From: Welwitschia mirabilis
Lineage: Eukaryota > Gnetophyta > Gnetopsida > Welwitschiales
Direction: 5' to 3'
Assembly (NCBI GenBank): GCA_051453625.1
Contig: JBOZIK010000001.1
Location: forward strand, 143,131,473-143,195,472
Length of the DNA: 64,000 nt
The position numbers and the translations under genes were made by a program. Of the stretch, positions 25,401 through 36,430 are shown in pieces; position 1 is the stretch's first letter; each line of letters begins with the position of its first letter. The notes under the pieces were generated by a model, which was not told the DNA's origin, ran no database searches, and was given only the letters and a program-made list of their open reading frames with translations.

Positions 25401-27110
25401 AATACTGATAATGCATCAAGTAGAAAGAAGTAATGCTAAGAAAATCCTTAAATGTTCTCAAACTTAAAAGCATTTCAAATGAGCAAGTGGATGTGTTAAA
25501 ATGTAAAAATATGCCAAAATAACATATGATGAAAATAGCATCAAGAGCTTAATAAATGTCATCTATTAAAGTGGTAAAAGAAATTTAACCCTTATATATA
25601 ACAATCGTGAGTAAAATAAGACATTAAAAAAACTTCTAAATAATAAAGTCCTATGTATGGTAATGAAAACTTAATGAAATAACTTTGAAATATTAAGTAC
25701 AATGAAAAAATTAAAAATAAAAAATAAAAAGGGATAACTAGAAACACAAAGAAAATTATTTGCCTATTATAAATTATAATCTAGTAACGTTCCTCGGTAA
25801 AAATCATAAAATTACTTGATTAATGATGCATTACATTATGTAAGAAATCCATAAATTATAGCTAATCAAGTAATTATTATGATGATATCGAGTAGTTATA
25901 TTATTCTTAATCAATGAATGAAAATATCAATAGTTATTCTAAAATGAACTCTCTTACCTACATTATAAAAATATACTAATATCTTAAAAAGTAATATCAT
26001 CATATGGGATTACTGCATGTATAATGTGTCTAAAAAATAAGCAATGCCTTTGGTGACACCAAGAACATCATTGATCTCATAGCCTCCCTAAGATAAACAT
26101 GAGTCATAATTCATGTATGAATAAAAATTAATAATACCTCTCATCTCATTAGGGATATTATAAATCCTATAGCTTACATACTAAATTGGATTAATTAATT
26201 TATTATTATAATGTATATCATTCGATGATGATGGGTGTGTAATCACTATTAAAGGAGTAAGGATCTACAAGCATGACCAACTAATCCCTAGTAAACTTCT
26301 CATATCTACCAATACTACTAAAGATCCCTCATAGGAAAATTTAGCCCAGTTTGATAAGACATCATAGTTACTATATTTTTAGCTCAGGTATGTAAGATCA
26401 TGGTAACTTTTTTAAAAATAAATAAATCCCACATAAAAAAGTACTTATAATGATAGGGGTGAAGAAATAAAATTATAAAGAGGGGAGAACATACCTAAAC
26501 AACTAAAGACTCATATCATTAAGAGAGAATAATATGAACTAAGNNNNNNNNNNTATTTCTTCAAAATGAAGTTTACAGACATACAAATGTCTTAAGATTT
26601 GGTGAATCCAAGATTATCATTGTGAGATGTCCAAGTAAAACGTTACTAGTTATGTTAAGTTCATTAAATTATACATAAGTCTATTAGATCTAGAATCTTA
26701 GAAGGAGGGACTGAATAGGATTTAAAAAAATTAAAATATGACCTTTAAAGAATATTAAATATTAAAAAATATTTGTGCAAATAAAATAATTAAATGATCT
26801 ATATAAGAATAAGATCTTAAATGAAAAATAATAGAAACTAAGAGATCATTAGATATATGATTTATAATGGTTTTGAAAATCCCCTACTCCACTCTTAGTA
26901 GTCAGCTTCTATCCAAAGCTGATATAGATATTGATTATTTACTTTCCAAATTTTNNNNNNNNNNNNNNNNNNNNNNNNNNNNNNNNNNNNNNNNNNNNNN
27001 NNNNNNNNNNNNNNNNNNNNNNNNNNNNNNNNNNNNNNNNNNNNNNNNNNNNNNTTACATATGTATCTTACTCAAAAAGATCTATTACTCTTCATCTATT
27101 AAATAATAAG
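22436..27110. other. Unidentified repeat-like DNA between two LTRs
   Basis: No known domain could be read. If 20357-22435 is element B's 3' LTR, this would be B's 3' interior. The section 23340-24450 is less AT-rich than its surroundings and holds a longer open stretch on the minus strand at about 23957-24135 reading ADMLIDAIHSHEVSILVGNI, which I do not recognise. 22726-22979 is repeated at 23080-23340 across 100 Ns, and a 10-N gap sits at 26544-26553. The end of the segment (26683-26954) is a partial copy of the Sirevirus LTR end. Confidence 0.5.
24496..24519. repeat. (TA)12 microsatellite
   Basis: A pure TA run of 24 bases. No associated feature is recognised. Confidence 0.9.
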
Positions 27111-28350
27111 TGTTGGATCTAGGACCCTGGGGGAAGGAGGGGTGAATAGGATTTTAAAAAAAATTAAAATACTATCTTTAAAAAATAATAAATATTAAAA
27201 ATATTTGTGCAAATAAAATAATTAAATGATCTATCTAAGAATAAGATCTTAAAAGAAAAATAATAGAAACTAGAAAATACTAATGGAGATCATTAGACAT
27301 ATGATTTATAATGGTTTTGAAAATCCCCTAGTCCACTCTTAGTAGTCAGCTTCTATCCAAAGCTGATATAGATCTTGATTATTTACTTTCCAAATTTTCT
27401 TAAGTTAATTTATAACCTTTATAATTGGACTTTTTGAGGCTTAATTTCAACCTTATAGAGAAACCTTTTTTGATGTTAATAGTATACCATGATGCATATA
27501 CTTTACCATATCTAAAGTATAGTAATGATAGATCATACTATCTAAATATGATGTTATAGATTTAAGTATATATAGTGTAATCTAATTAATTAAAGAACTA
27601 ATAGTAAAAAGAGTACCTTTTTGATTTGGTCAGCCAAAAGAAATGTGCCATGATTTTGATGGTTGTGTTTAATATAGATGACAATTTTTAGGGTTTCATA
27701 AGTAAACCTGATATTCTAATGGATAAAAATAAGGATCATAGATAAATATTAGGTTTAAAAATCCATTTCTGCCATAATCAATTAGTTTCTTAAAGTATTT
27801 GATCAACCTCACTAACTACCAGCATATAAGTCAATTGACTCCATTTTATTCTAGTCAACTTAAGGCCCTTATGTAACATGGTTCAATCAACCACATCTAG
27901 AATCCAAGTGATCACATATGGTCTAGGTTCAATTGACCCACTTCTAATTTGGTTGACCCCCTTCTGATTTGGTTGACCTCTAATTACTAATATAATTATG
28001 GAACTGATTTGATCAACCTCTTAAACATCTAGTTAATCCCTTAATGAAAAGATTTGATAGTTTCTTAGGCCTTTGATTGATTCCTTGATGAAAAGATTTA
28101 ACAATTTCTTGTACAATTCTAGTTAACCCCTTAGGCATCTGGCCAATTCCTTAAGGAGTTAAATGAAAACTTTTGGTAGAGTTTAGTTGACCTCTTAAGT
28201 GATATTCTGTAAGTTTCATGCAAAGGTAGTTAGATATGTTGGACTACTTTTGATCTATAAGAATTATTATTTTCTATAAGAATTGCAACATATTTTGCTA
28301 CACCAAAAAATGTTATTTTAACATCAACTTAGTAAAAATATAACTTAAAA
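27111..28350 (-). repeat. 3' LTR of Sirevirus C
   Basis: The left end is TGTTGGATCTAGGACC followed by a G-rich GGGGGAAGGAGGGGTGAATA segment, as is common at copia Sirevirus LTR ends. The right part (28050-28350) aligns with the truncated 5' LTR at 34140-34528. The first 270 bases or so also occur at 26683-26954, before a 100-N gap. The LTR contains several TTGAC(C/T) motifs and a 44-bp imperfect tandem repeat beginning at 28039 and 28083. Confidence 0.75.
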
Positions 28351-28373
28351 ATTTTCCTCTTTAACATTGATGG
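28351..28373 (-). promoter_or_regulatory. Polypurine-tract-like site 1 of Sirevirus C
   Basis: On the minus strand this reads AATGTTAAAGAGGAAAAT, a purine-rich run directly upstream of the 3' LTR, where plus-strand DNA synthesis would be primed. A near copy lies at 28667-28690. Confidence 0.65.
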
Positions 28374-28666
28374 AAGACTATACTTATTTGTATATATTAA
28401 TTTTAAAACAACCCTTTACAACATACCCATAATATATTTGTAAAATATTATTAATCATTTTTATTTAAAATAATCATTCACAATGTTTTTGTAAAGAGAG
28501 CTAGTTTAAAAAAATTAATCAAAATTATAGTTCATGGGAGATATAACATTCATTGACAGATGAGACAAATGATACAAAAATTCATTACTGTTAACCAAAC
28601 TTACATAGTACAACTAAAAAATAATCATATGAAAATAACTAACTTAACTAATTTCATAAACTCTAT

Positions 28667-28690
28667 TTCTTTCCCCTTTAACATTGATGA
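28667..28690 (-). promoter_or_regulatory. Polypurine-tract-like site 2 of Sirevirus C
   Basis: This is the same motif as site 1, here with AAAGGGGAAAGAA on the minus strand and the same flanking CATCAATGTT. It lies about 310 bases upstream of the 3' LTR. Multiple polypurine tracts are described for Sireviruses; here the repetition is visible directly. Confidence 0.65.
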
Positions 28691-28749
28691 TAGAGAAGAG
28701 AAAATAGCATCAAAAAAAGACAATAATAATATTAATAAAAAGAAAACAA

Positions 28750-29960
28750 CTAGTTTGATTCTTCCTTTTCCTCTTTCTTAGATTCTTCTTTAGAATCTAG
28801 GTCATCTTTTCCTTCTACTTCTTCTACAACCTTTTGTGCAGATCTACTGGCTTCCTCTAATGCATCTGCAATTTTGTATCTAAATATAATTAGTGCCTCT
28901 TTAATATTATGAGTCCAAGCATTTAGCCTTTTAATATATGATAGAGTCTCTTTAGGAGAGGCTTGCTTCAGAAAAAGAGATTTTGAATATTTCTTAAGGC
29001 TAGAGAAAAGGTGCATGTGGCATAGATTAGCATGTTCAATAAAAGATATAGAAGTTAAGATATCACATTTGGGGTGCTTTAGGATCCTAAAATGGTAATA
29101 GATGTTTGTAATCAGAATAGAGTAAGGAAGAGCCCAATTTTTATGGTATTCTATCTAAGAGACCATATTTTTAAGAATGATGATAGGAGCATCAATAAAG
29201 TGATGAATTCCTACCAAGTACAGAAGATAAGCACAATAATTTAATATCTCACCATGATGACTAGTAAGAGGTAAAAATTATAAGTAAAATCTAGATGAAG
29301 AAAATGATATTTTGGAATAAGATGAAAAGTGGAAAGGGTGGTTTTCCACCAAATGCATTTCCTTTAAATCTCCTTAGTGGCTTCCATCTTCTTATTCCTA
29401 GACTAATGCAAGGGTTAGAACTCCTCATAATTTCCTTTATGAATATTCATAAGGGAGGCTAATACATCTATAGTTATTTGTATTCTCCTCCCTAAAATAA
29501 GCATCAAAAGAGTAGAAGAATCCATAGCATAAAAGGTATAACAATATAATATGTAAATAAGAAAAGAATATGCCAACCTAGAAACCTTAAGGAAATAATA
29601 GAGATATAGATTATTAATAAGTCTTATCAGATCTCTAATTTCTTTGAGTTCCCCTAAAGCTACTAACCTTTCCTAATAGATAGGCTTCTTTTCAAACTTC
29701 TCAGTGAACTTATCTAGGGCTTTATCTGACATTATTCAGTAGAGATACCTTGGATCCTTACTTACAGCCTTCTTTTATTATGCTCTTCTAGAAGGTCCTT
29801 TTACCATTAGGGCATGTGGTACTTGTTGAAGACCAAGAGAAGTGGAAGGAAAAAGATAAGATTAAAAAAGATAGAAAGGTAGATGAAAATAAGAAAGATA
29901 GAGCTCCATAAGATTTTATAAGTGGGGAAAAATAAGTTGAATCTGAGAGTAAAATTAGGT
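28750..29960 (-). pseudogene. Sirevirus envelope-like ORF, decayed
   Basis: The minus strand between RNase H and the polypurine tracts carries a protein remnant about 400 codons long. Its order includes KALDKFTEKFEKKPIYQERL (near 29680-29740), RRWKPLRRFKGNAFGGKPPF, HHGEILNYCAYLLYLVGIHH, NWALPYSILITNIYYHFRIL, and a C-terminal 88-codon open stretch (28750-29016) ending in an acidic and lysine-rich tail (EEESKKEEKEESN-like). The ALPYg-LLt-If-hF signature and position match the envelope-like or plant-transposon-protein ORF of Sireviruses, whose function is unproven. A run of stops and shifts makes it a pseudogene. The N-terminal limit is approximate. Confidence 0.7.
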
Positions 29961-30189
29961 CTATTATCTTTCTTCTACTGTCTAATCCTATAGGTCTAGT
30001 CAATTGATATGATCTAATTGACCTATCAAGATGTAAGTTAAATACTTTCTCGATTCAATTAATCAAGACTTAAGTCTAGTCAAGCAGACTAGGTTTAGAT
30101 TTATCTAGAAAATTCTAAATGACTAGGTTAAATTTGGTTAACCTGGCTTCTTTAAATCTGGTTGATCAAATTAAAGATATAATCAATCA

Positions 30190-30620
30190 TCTTATTTTTA
30201 TTCAGAGAATGAAGAGGTAACTCCTAATTCATAATGAAGTCTTAAAAACTTGTTAAAGTTTAGGAGTTTTAAGAAAATATCAACTAGCTATTTATCAGTA
30301 GTTATAAAGTTCATAGAAATATTACCTTTTTCTACTTGATCTCTAAGGATATAATGTCTTAGTTTAATATGTTTAGTTTAAGAATGTTGAGCAGGGTATT
30401 TTAAGATATTAATTATATGACTATTATCACAAAAGATTAGAACCCATTTAAAATTAACACCAAAATCTTTTAGCATTCCCTTTATCCATAGAAGATGAGT
30501 ACAATAACTCTTTGTTGCTATATATTCTACTTCTACTATGAAAAGGAAGATAAAAGTTTTCTTCTTACTTGTCCATTCTACTAAGAATGATCCTAGAAGA
30601 AAATAAGTTTTGCTAGTGAT
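30190..30620 (-). pseudogene. Ty1/copia RNase H, decayed (copy 1)
   Basis: The minus strand reads LLWIKGMLKDFGVNFKWVLI, then FCDNSHIINILKYPAQHS, TKHIKLRHYILRDQVEKG, and FITTDK-LVDIFLKLLNFN. This is the copia RNase H C-terminal half (family D-G ... l-cDN-saI-l-knPv-H-RtKHI-i--Hf-Re-v--g-i-l-yv-t--qlADiftK-L). It would degrade element RNA during replication. Stops replace a Ser/Arg and a Gln codon. A second, slightly different copy is at 31341-31740 beyond a 100-N gap. Confidence 0.88.
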
Positions 30621-33600
30621 TTTTTAATCATATTTGCAACTAGTCTAATCTACATCATTAGAACCTATAATCCCAAAAGAAGTTTCTATAGGATACCAAA
30701 GTCCATAGTCACTTGTACCTTTTGTATATTTTATGATTCTTTTGATAGTTTAGAGGTGCAATTTATTTGGTTGAGTCTAATATCTTGGATATATAGCAAC
30801 ATTGAACATTATATTGGATATACTAGCTATTAAATATAATAAAATTCCTATCATACTCCTAAAATTTTTTCTTCTACTGATTTCCTATGATCATCTAGAC
30901 TGATCTTATAAGAAGTTAACATAGTATGTTAGTTGATATTGTATTTTCTAGTCCAACTCACTTAATCAACTTCCATAAGTATTTAGATTAAGAGATAAGA
31001 ATATCGTGTTTGATTTTTTTAATTTATAAACTAAGAAACATGCAAACCTCACTAAGCATAGTTATTTCAAATTTTATGATCATAATACTAGCAAAGTATT
31101 TGGAGAGATATTCTTTTGAGGCTTCAAAAATTATGTTATCAATGTATACTTGAATAATGATAAAGTTTTCTTTAAGATTTTTGACAAATATATTTTTCTC
31201 CATAGCTTCACAGGTGTATCCATTTTCTTTAAGAAATGTTNNNNNNNNNNNNNNNNNNNNNNNNNNNNNNNNNNNNNNNNNNNNNNNNNNNNNNNNNNNN
31301 NNNNNNNNNNNNNNNNNNNNNNNNNNNNNNNNNNNNNNNNTGAAGAGTAACTCCTAATTCATAATGAAGTCTTAATAACTTGTTAAAGTTTAGGGGTTTT
31401 AAGAAAATATCAACTAGCTATTTATCAGCAGTTATAAATTTCATAGAAATATTGCCTTTTTCTACTTGATCTCTAAGGATATAATGTCTTAGTTTAATAT
31501 GTTTAGTTTAAGAATGTTGAACAGGGTATTTTAAGATATTAATTATACAACTATTATCACAAAAGATTAGAACCAATTTAAAATTAACACCAAAATCTTT
31601 GAGCATTCCATTTATCCATAGAATATGAGTACAATAACTCTTTGTTGCTATATATTATACTTCTACTATGAAAAACAAGATAAAATTTTTATTCTTACTT
31701 GTCCATTCTACTAAAAATGATCCTAGAAGAAAAAAATTTTCACTAGTGCTTTTTCAATCATCTTTGCAACTAGTCTAATCTACATCATTAGAACCTATAA
31801 TCCCAAAAGAAGTTTTTGTAGGATACCAAAGTCCATAGTCACTTGTACATTTTATATATTTTATGATTCTTTTGATAGTTTAGAGGTGCAATTCATTTTG
31901 TTGAGTCTAATATCTTACACATATAGCAACATTGAATATTACATTAGGTCTACTAATGATTAAATACAATAAACTTCTATTATGCTTCTATAAATTTTTT
32001 GGTTCATAGATTTTTTATAATCATCAAGACTGACCTTATAAAAAATTGACCTACATGTATTAGTTAATATTGCACTTTTTGGTCCAAATCACTTAATCAA
32101 CTTCCTTTAGTATTTATATTGAGAGATGAAAATACCATGTTTTATTTATTTAATTTATAGATCAAGAAACATGAGAACCTCACCAAGCATACTTATTTTA
32201 AATTGTCTAGTCATAATGCCAGTGAATTATTTTGAGAGATCATTTTTTGAGGCTACAACAATTATGTCATCAACATAGACTTGAATTATGATAAAGTTTT
32301 CTTTAAGATTTTTAACAACAAAGATTTATCCATAGCTTTATCAGTGTAATCATTTTCTTTAAAAGATGTTACTAGTATTTCATACCAACTCCTTGGAGCA
32401 TATTTTAAACCATATAAATCCTTTTTAAGTCTATAGATATTGTTTGATTTCTATGGATCTATAAAAACTTGTGGTTGCTTACATAAACTTCATCATTAAA
32501 GTTTCCATTTAAAAAGGTAGTTTTCACATCCATCTAAAAAACGTAGATGTTTTGAAAGGCTACATAAGAGAGAAACATTCTAATACTATCCAGTCTAACC
32601 ACTAACGAAAATGTAACTTCTACATCTATTTCTTTAATTTAGTTGTATCATTTAGCAACTAATCTAGCTTTTCTTTTAATCACATTATTGTATTCATCAT
32701 ATTTATTGTTAAAGATTTATTTTATCCCAATTACATTTTGATATTTTGGTCTTTGTATGAGTTTTTAAATAACATTTCTTCTAAATTGTTTTANNNNNNN
32801 NNNNNNNNNNNNNNNNNNNNNNNNNNNNNNNNNNNNNNNNNNNNNNNNNNNNNNNNNNNNNNNNNNNNNNNNNNNNNNNNNNNNNNNNNNNNNAACTTCC
32901 TTTAGTATTTATATTGAGAGATGAAAATACCATGTTTTATGTATTTAATTTATAGATCAAGAAATATGAGAACCTCACCCAGCATACTCATTTCAAATTG
33001 TCTAGTCATAATGCTAGTGAATTATTTTGAGAGATCATTTTTTGAGGATACAACAATTATGTCATCAACCTATATTTGAATTATGATAAAGTTTTCTTTA
33101 ATATTTTTAACAATAAAAATTTATCCATAGCTTTATCAGTGTAATCATTTTCTTTAAAAAATGTTACTAGTATTTTGTACCAACTCCTTGGAGCCTACTT
33201 TAAATCATACAAATGCTTTTTAAGTCTATAGATATTGTTTGATTTCTATGGATCTATAAAAACTTGTGGTTGTTTACATAAACTTCATCATTAAAGTTTT
33301 TATTTAAAAAGGTAATTTTCACATCCATTTGAAAAACTTAGATGTTTTCAAAGGCTACATAAGAGAGAAACATTATAACACTATTTAGTCTAGCCACTAA
33401 AGAAAATGTAACTTCTACATCTAGTCCTTTAATTTAGTTGTATCCTTTAGCAACTAATCTAGATTTGCTTTTAATCACATTATTGTATTCATCATATTTA
33501 TTCTTAAAGATTTATTTTATCCCAATTACATTTTGATCTTTCAGTCTTTGTATGAGTTTTTAAATAACATTTCTTCTGAATTGTTTTAGTTCTTCTTATA
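30620..33600 (-). pseudogene. Ty1/copia reverse transcriptase, decayed, in overlapping copies
   Basis: The minus strand carries the copia RT. Near 33270-33420 it reads VFQMDVKITFLNKNFNDEVY, matching family QMDVKsAFLNG-L-EEVYv. The catalytic YVDD box appears three times because of contig duplication: intact as QVYVDDIIVV at 32266-32277, as a TAG replacing the Tyr codon near 33061-33072, and as YIDN near 31144-31155. The RT would copy element RNA into DNA in cytoplasmic particles. The duplicated blocks are 30208-31240 with 31341-32370, and 32099-32793 with 32894-33594. Frequent stops inactivate every copy. Confidence 0.88.
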
Positions 33601-33859
33601 ACCATCATCCATTATTCAAGATATTTGAGCTCTTTAAAATTTTTGGATTTAGTTTAAAAAACATTATAAATTTGAGCATAAAATCTTTTGATAAAGTTTT
33701 TAGTACAAATTTTTAAACTTACATTTCCAATAATAGATTCAAGTGGATGATATTTTAATTCTTTGAACTTTTTAGAGGTAACATCTTTAGATGATTCTTC
33801 TTCAATTGGACTTCTTCTACAGTGGAGATGCTTAGAGTAATATTTTCTTCAACACTTGA

Positions 33860-34140
33860 AAGAATAAGTCTAGTATTGAAGTTGTCTATTTAAATGTTTA
33901 TATATTCTTCTATTCTTATACTTCATTTGTGGAATACATGGCAGAATCTTCTTCTAGTTGAGTATCTTAGAAAAATTGCTTCATCATATTTAAATTCAAA
34001 TTTTTTCTATCTTTTAAGATAAAACATTAACTTCAAAAGACCTTAAAATAAAATACATCTGGCTTTTTTTCTTTCTAAATAGACTCTATCAATAATGTAG
34101 CATATAGTGCTTACTGCTTTAGCCTTTGAATTGGTCTATT
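33860..34140 (-). pseudogene. Ty1/copia integrase C-terminal tail
   Basis: The minus strand reads KAKAVSTICYIIDRVYLE, then KKPDVFYFKVF and CFILKDRKNLN. This matches the end of the copia integrase and the GKG/GKP-like junction (family wAEAvntAcYviNR ... tPyElwkgrkPnisyfrvFGckcfiln). The catalytic core is absent because the remnant passes into LTR sequence at about 34140. The region between this tail and RT (33600-33860) is linker. Confidence 0.8.
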
Positions 34141-34528
34141 TAACCCCTCAAATGTTTTGTTGACCCCTTGAAAAATTGATTTGAAGATTTCCTATATAGG
34201 TCTAATCAATTCCTTAGGCATGTAGTCAATCCCTTAAGGAAAAGATTTAATGATTTCTTATACAAGTTCATTTGATCCATTAGGCATTTAATTAATTCCT
34301 TGAAGAGTTAAATGGAAACTTTTAGTATAGGTCCAATTGAATATTCTAGGATCCAGTTGACCTCTTAATTGCTTATGTATTCTATCAAGTTCATGTAAAG
34401 TTAGTGAGAGATGTTGGATTAATTCTAACCTACAAGAATTATTATTTTCTTCAAGAATTACAACATATTTTGCTACACCAAAAAATGTTAGTTTCATATC
34501 AACTTGGTAAAAACATAACTTAGTAACA
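34140..34528 (-). repeat. Truncated 5' LTR of Sirevirus C
   Basis: It aligns with about 27990-28350 of the 3' LTR, including the TTTGCTACACCAAAAAATGTT segment, and ends in AACA (TGTT on the minus strand). The inner part of the LTR, the primer site, gag and protease are deleted. Confidence 0.75.
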
Positions 34529-34629
34529 TGACATCAACCAAAGAAATTAGAGAAGGAAGAATTCAAATAAGCCCATAAGAAAACTTTGCTTCATCAAGAA
34601 TATCTTCTAAACAAAATTTTTTATTATGT

Positions 34630-35740
34630 TCAAGATTTAATCATCACATAATTCATAGATTTTTCAACTTTTTCTATGAACCTCTTGATTTTATCTAGTA
34701 TTTAGATCAAAGATTTTAAATGATCCATTAGAATTTAAGTTTTGTAGAAGACAAGGACCTAACCATTTAGAGGTTAACTTGTTATGTAAAAGATGTGCTT
34801 AGATATTATATAAAATAACTAGTTAACTAATCTCAAATTGATTATGAATTAACGTTTTATCATTTTTGAACTTATATGGGGCTTTATGAATAAGTTCATG
34901 ATGTATGGCATGGTACATTTTTATCTAAGAGATCAACTTAAACTAATTAAGACCAAATATTTTCATCTAAATTTATATGATTAAGTTGATGAGTATAATA
35001 ATAAGAATTATAACAAACATCAACTAGAAAGCCACAAACTTTTCTATATACAAATTCATAAAATGAAAAACCAAGAAAATTTCACAAAGTAGTACAGTAA
35101 CATCTAAGGACATAATTAAGTTTAGAATTCCAAGTTTTCTTATTCATAAAGATAGGTTTTTAAAGCACCTTTTTAATTTCTCTATTTGTGTTCTCAGCTT
35201 AGCCATTAGATTAAGGATCATAACCATAGGTAATTTAATTTTCAATTCTAATAAATAAGAGAAGTTTTTAGAAAAGAGAATTGATAAAATAAGTTCTCTG
35301 GTTACTAATCAAGATTCTTAAAAAATTAAAGCACTAAAATATATGAGCTCAGATAAAATTGTAGACATTTTAATCATCATTTATAGTAGTAGGAATAGCT
35401 TTAACCTACTTGGTAACATAATCAACAGCTATTAAGATGTAATTTTTGTCATGAGAAACTAGTTTATTAGGGCCTATAATGTTAACCCCCTAAAAGTTAA
35501 AAGGTTTACATTTACGAATAACTTCAAGGAGCATATGTTAAGAGCAAGTTAGGCTATGATAATGTTAATAAGAATTACACCTTCTAGTAAAGTTGGAAAA
35601 ACTTTAAAAATGATGGGTCAATAAAAAACAAAATAAAGGATTTTCAGTGTATCCTTTTATCCACTAAATTTTCTTCCACATACCCACCATGGTAAAGGTT
35701 ATGAATGTCAAGATTTTTCCATTTTGGCATACATTTACAC
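34630..35740 (-). pseudogene. Ty3/gypsy integrase, decayed (element B)
   Basis: The integrase would join element DNA to the host chromosome. Remnants in order on the minus strand are an H2C2-like zinc region with HNLYHGGYVEENLVDKRI near 35645-35705, GVNIIGPNKLVSHDKNYILI then AVDYVTK (first catalytic Asp retained, about 35408-35434), ILISNQRTYFINSLF near 35281-35320 (family isDeGTHF; catalytic Asp now Asn), and SNG-AENTNREIKKVL near 35163-35212 (catalytic Glu retained in family TNGQAElaNReiK). A C-terminal NKLTSKWLGPCLLQNLNSNG and FKIFDLNT follow, matching the family KLrSRWsGPf-v---fp-G-vei region. Stops are common and there is at least one frameshift in the zinc region. Confidence 0.9.
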
Positions 35741-36057
35741 ATTATTTGGTCTTTGCACATATGCTAAAGATGGGACTCATTCCACTCATATTTACTAATT
35801 CTATGAAGAAAATATTTTCATCAGCTATGGGTCCAATGCTTGGGTGTCTCTAAGGTAATAAGAAAGTTCACAATGTTAGCGTATTAAGGGGTAGAATGAG
35901 TAGAGAGGATGACATAGAGATATTTAATAGTAAAAATTTATTCATCAAGAAAGAAAACATTGATTGAAATTTCATCAAGAGAATAAGAGAATTGAAACAA
36001 GCGATCTATAATACTATTACATTTCTTAATATTATTAATAATGGTAAGGTTTAATTC

Positions 36058-36430
36058 TTGCATAAAAAGGATCTACATAATAAGTTTGGCACTAGAATAT
36101 TTCTTGGTCATAAGCTAATATATAGCAAGATGATCCATGTAAACTTTGGTATGAAATCTAAGAAAATAGTGTCTAAGGTTATCAATGCAAACGATGATGG
36201 TAAGAATTTATTTATTAGTAGTAATGTAATTGATTTTGTGCTTAGACAATGTTTTACTATGTTAAGATATGAATTTAAAAACCTTTTTGTATTTTTAGCC
36301 AAAAACACCACCCACAGCAATGTTACTAGCATCACATATAAGTTCAAAGTTCTTAGTCCAATTAGGCCCCATTACAATAGGTTCAAAAGAGATTTTATCT
36401 ATAAATATATCAAACGCAATTTGGAATAAG
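36058..36430 (-). pseudogene. Ty3/gypsy RNase H, decayed (element B)
   Basis: The minus strand reads MGPNWTKNFELICDASNIAV, then GGVFG, FKFIS-HSKTL, KINYITTNK and TIVFALDTIFLDFI. This is the Ty3 RNase H (family apdW--pFelmcDASd-avGavLgQ ... i-yaSrtL--aq-nYtttEkElLavvfAldkfr-Yl). The first catalytic Asp (CDAS) is kept; the Glu of the tTEKE motif is lost (TNK). The domain degrades the RNA strand of the hybrid. The last part is repeated at 36786-37070 across a 113-N gap. Confidence 0.9.

Larger units (their letters stand above)
27111..34528 (-). mobile_element. Ty1/copia Sirevirus-type retrotransposon C, decayed
   Basis: This is a minus-strand element. From its 5' side (right) it shows a truncated 5' LTR (34140-34528), an integrase C-terminal tail, RT and RNase H, then an envelope-like ORF, two polypurine-tract-like sites and a 3' LTR (27111-28350). 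Gag, protease and most of integrase are missing: at about 34140 the integrase remnant passes straight into LTR sequence, so a deletion joined them. The extra ORF after RNase H and the repeated polypurine tract are known features of the Sirevirus lineage. The internal RT region is inflated by contig duplications at 31241-31340 and 32794-32893. It abuts the integrase end of Ty3 element B on the right. Confidence 0.85.

Noticed and set aside
26530-26560. 10-N gap considered as another duplicated contig join
   Set aside because: The sequences before and after it are not copies of each other, so it looks like a different kind of gap.
36058-36429. 123-codon plus-strand open frame
   Set aside because: It is antisense to the element B RNase H, which reads clearly on the minus strand; the plus frame has no family resemblance.
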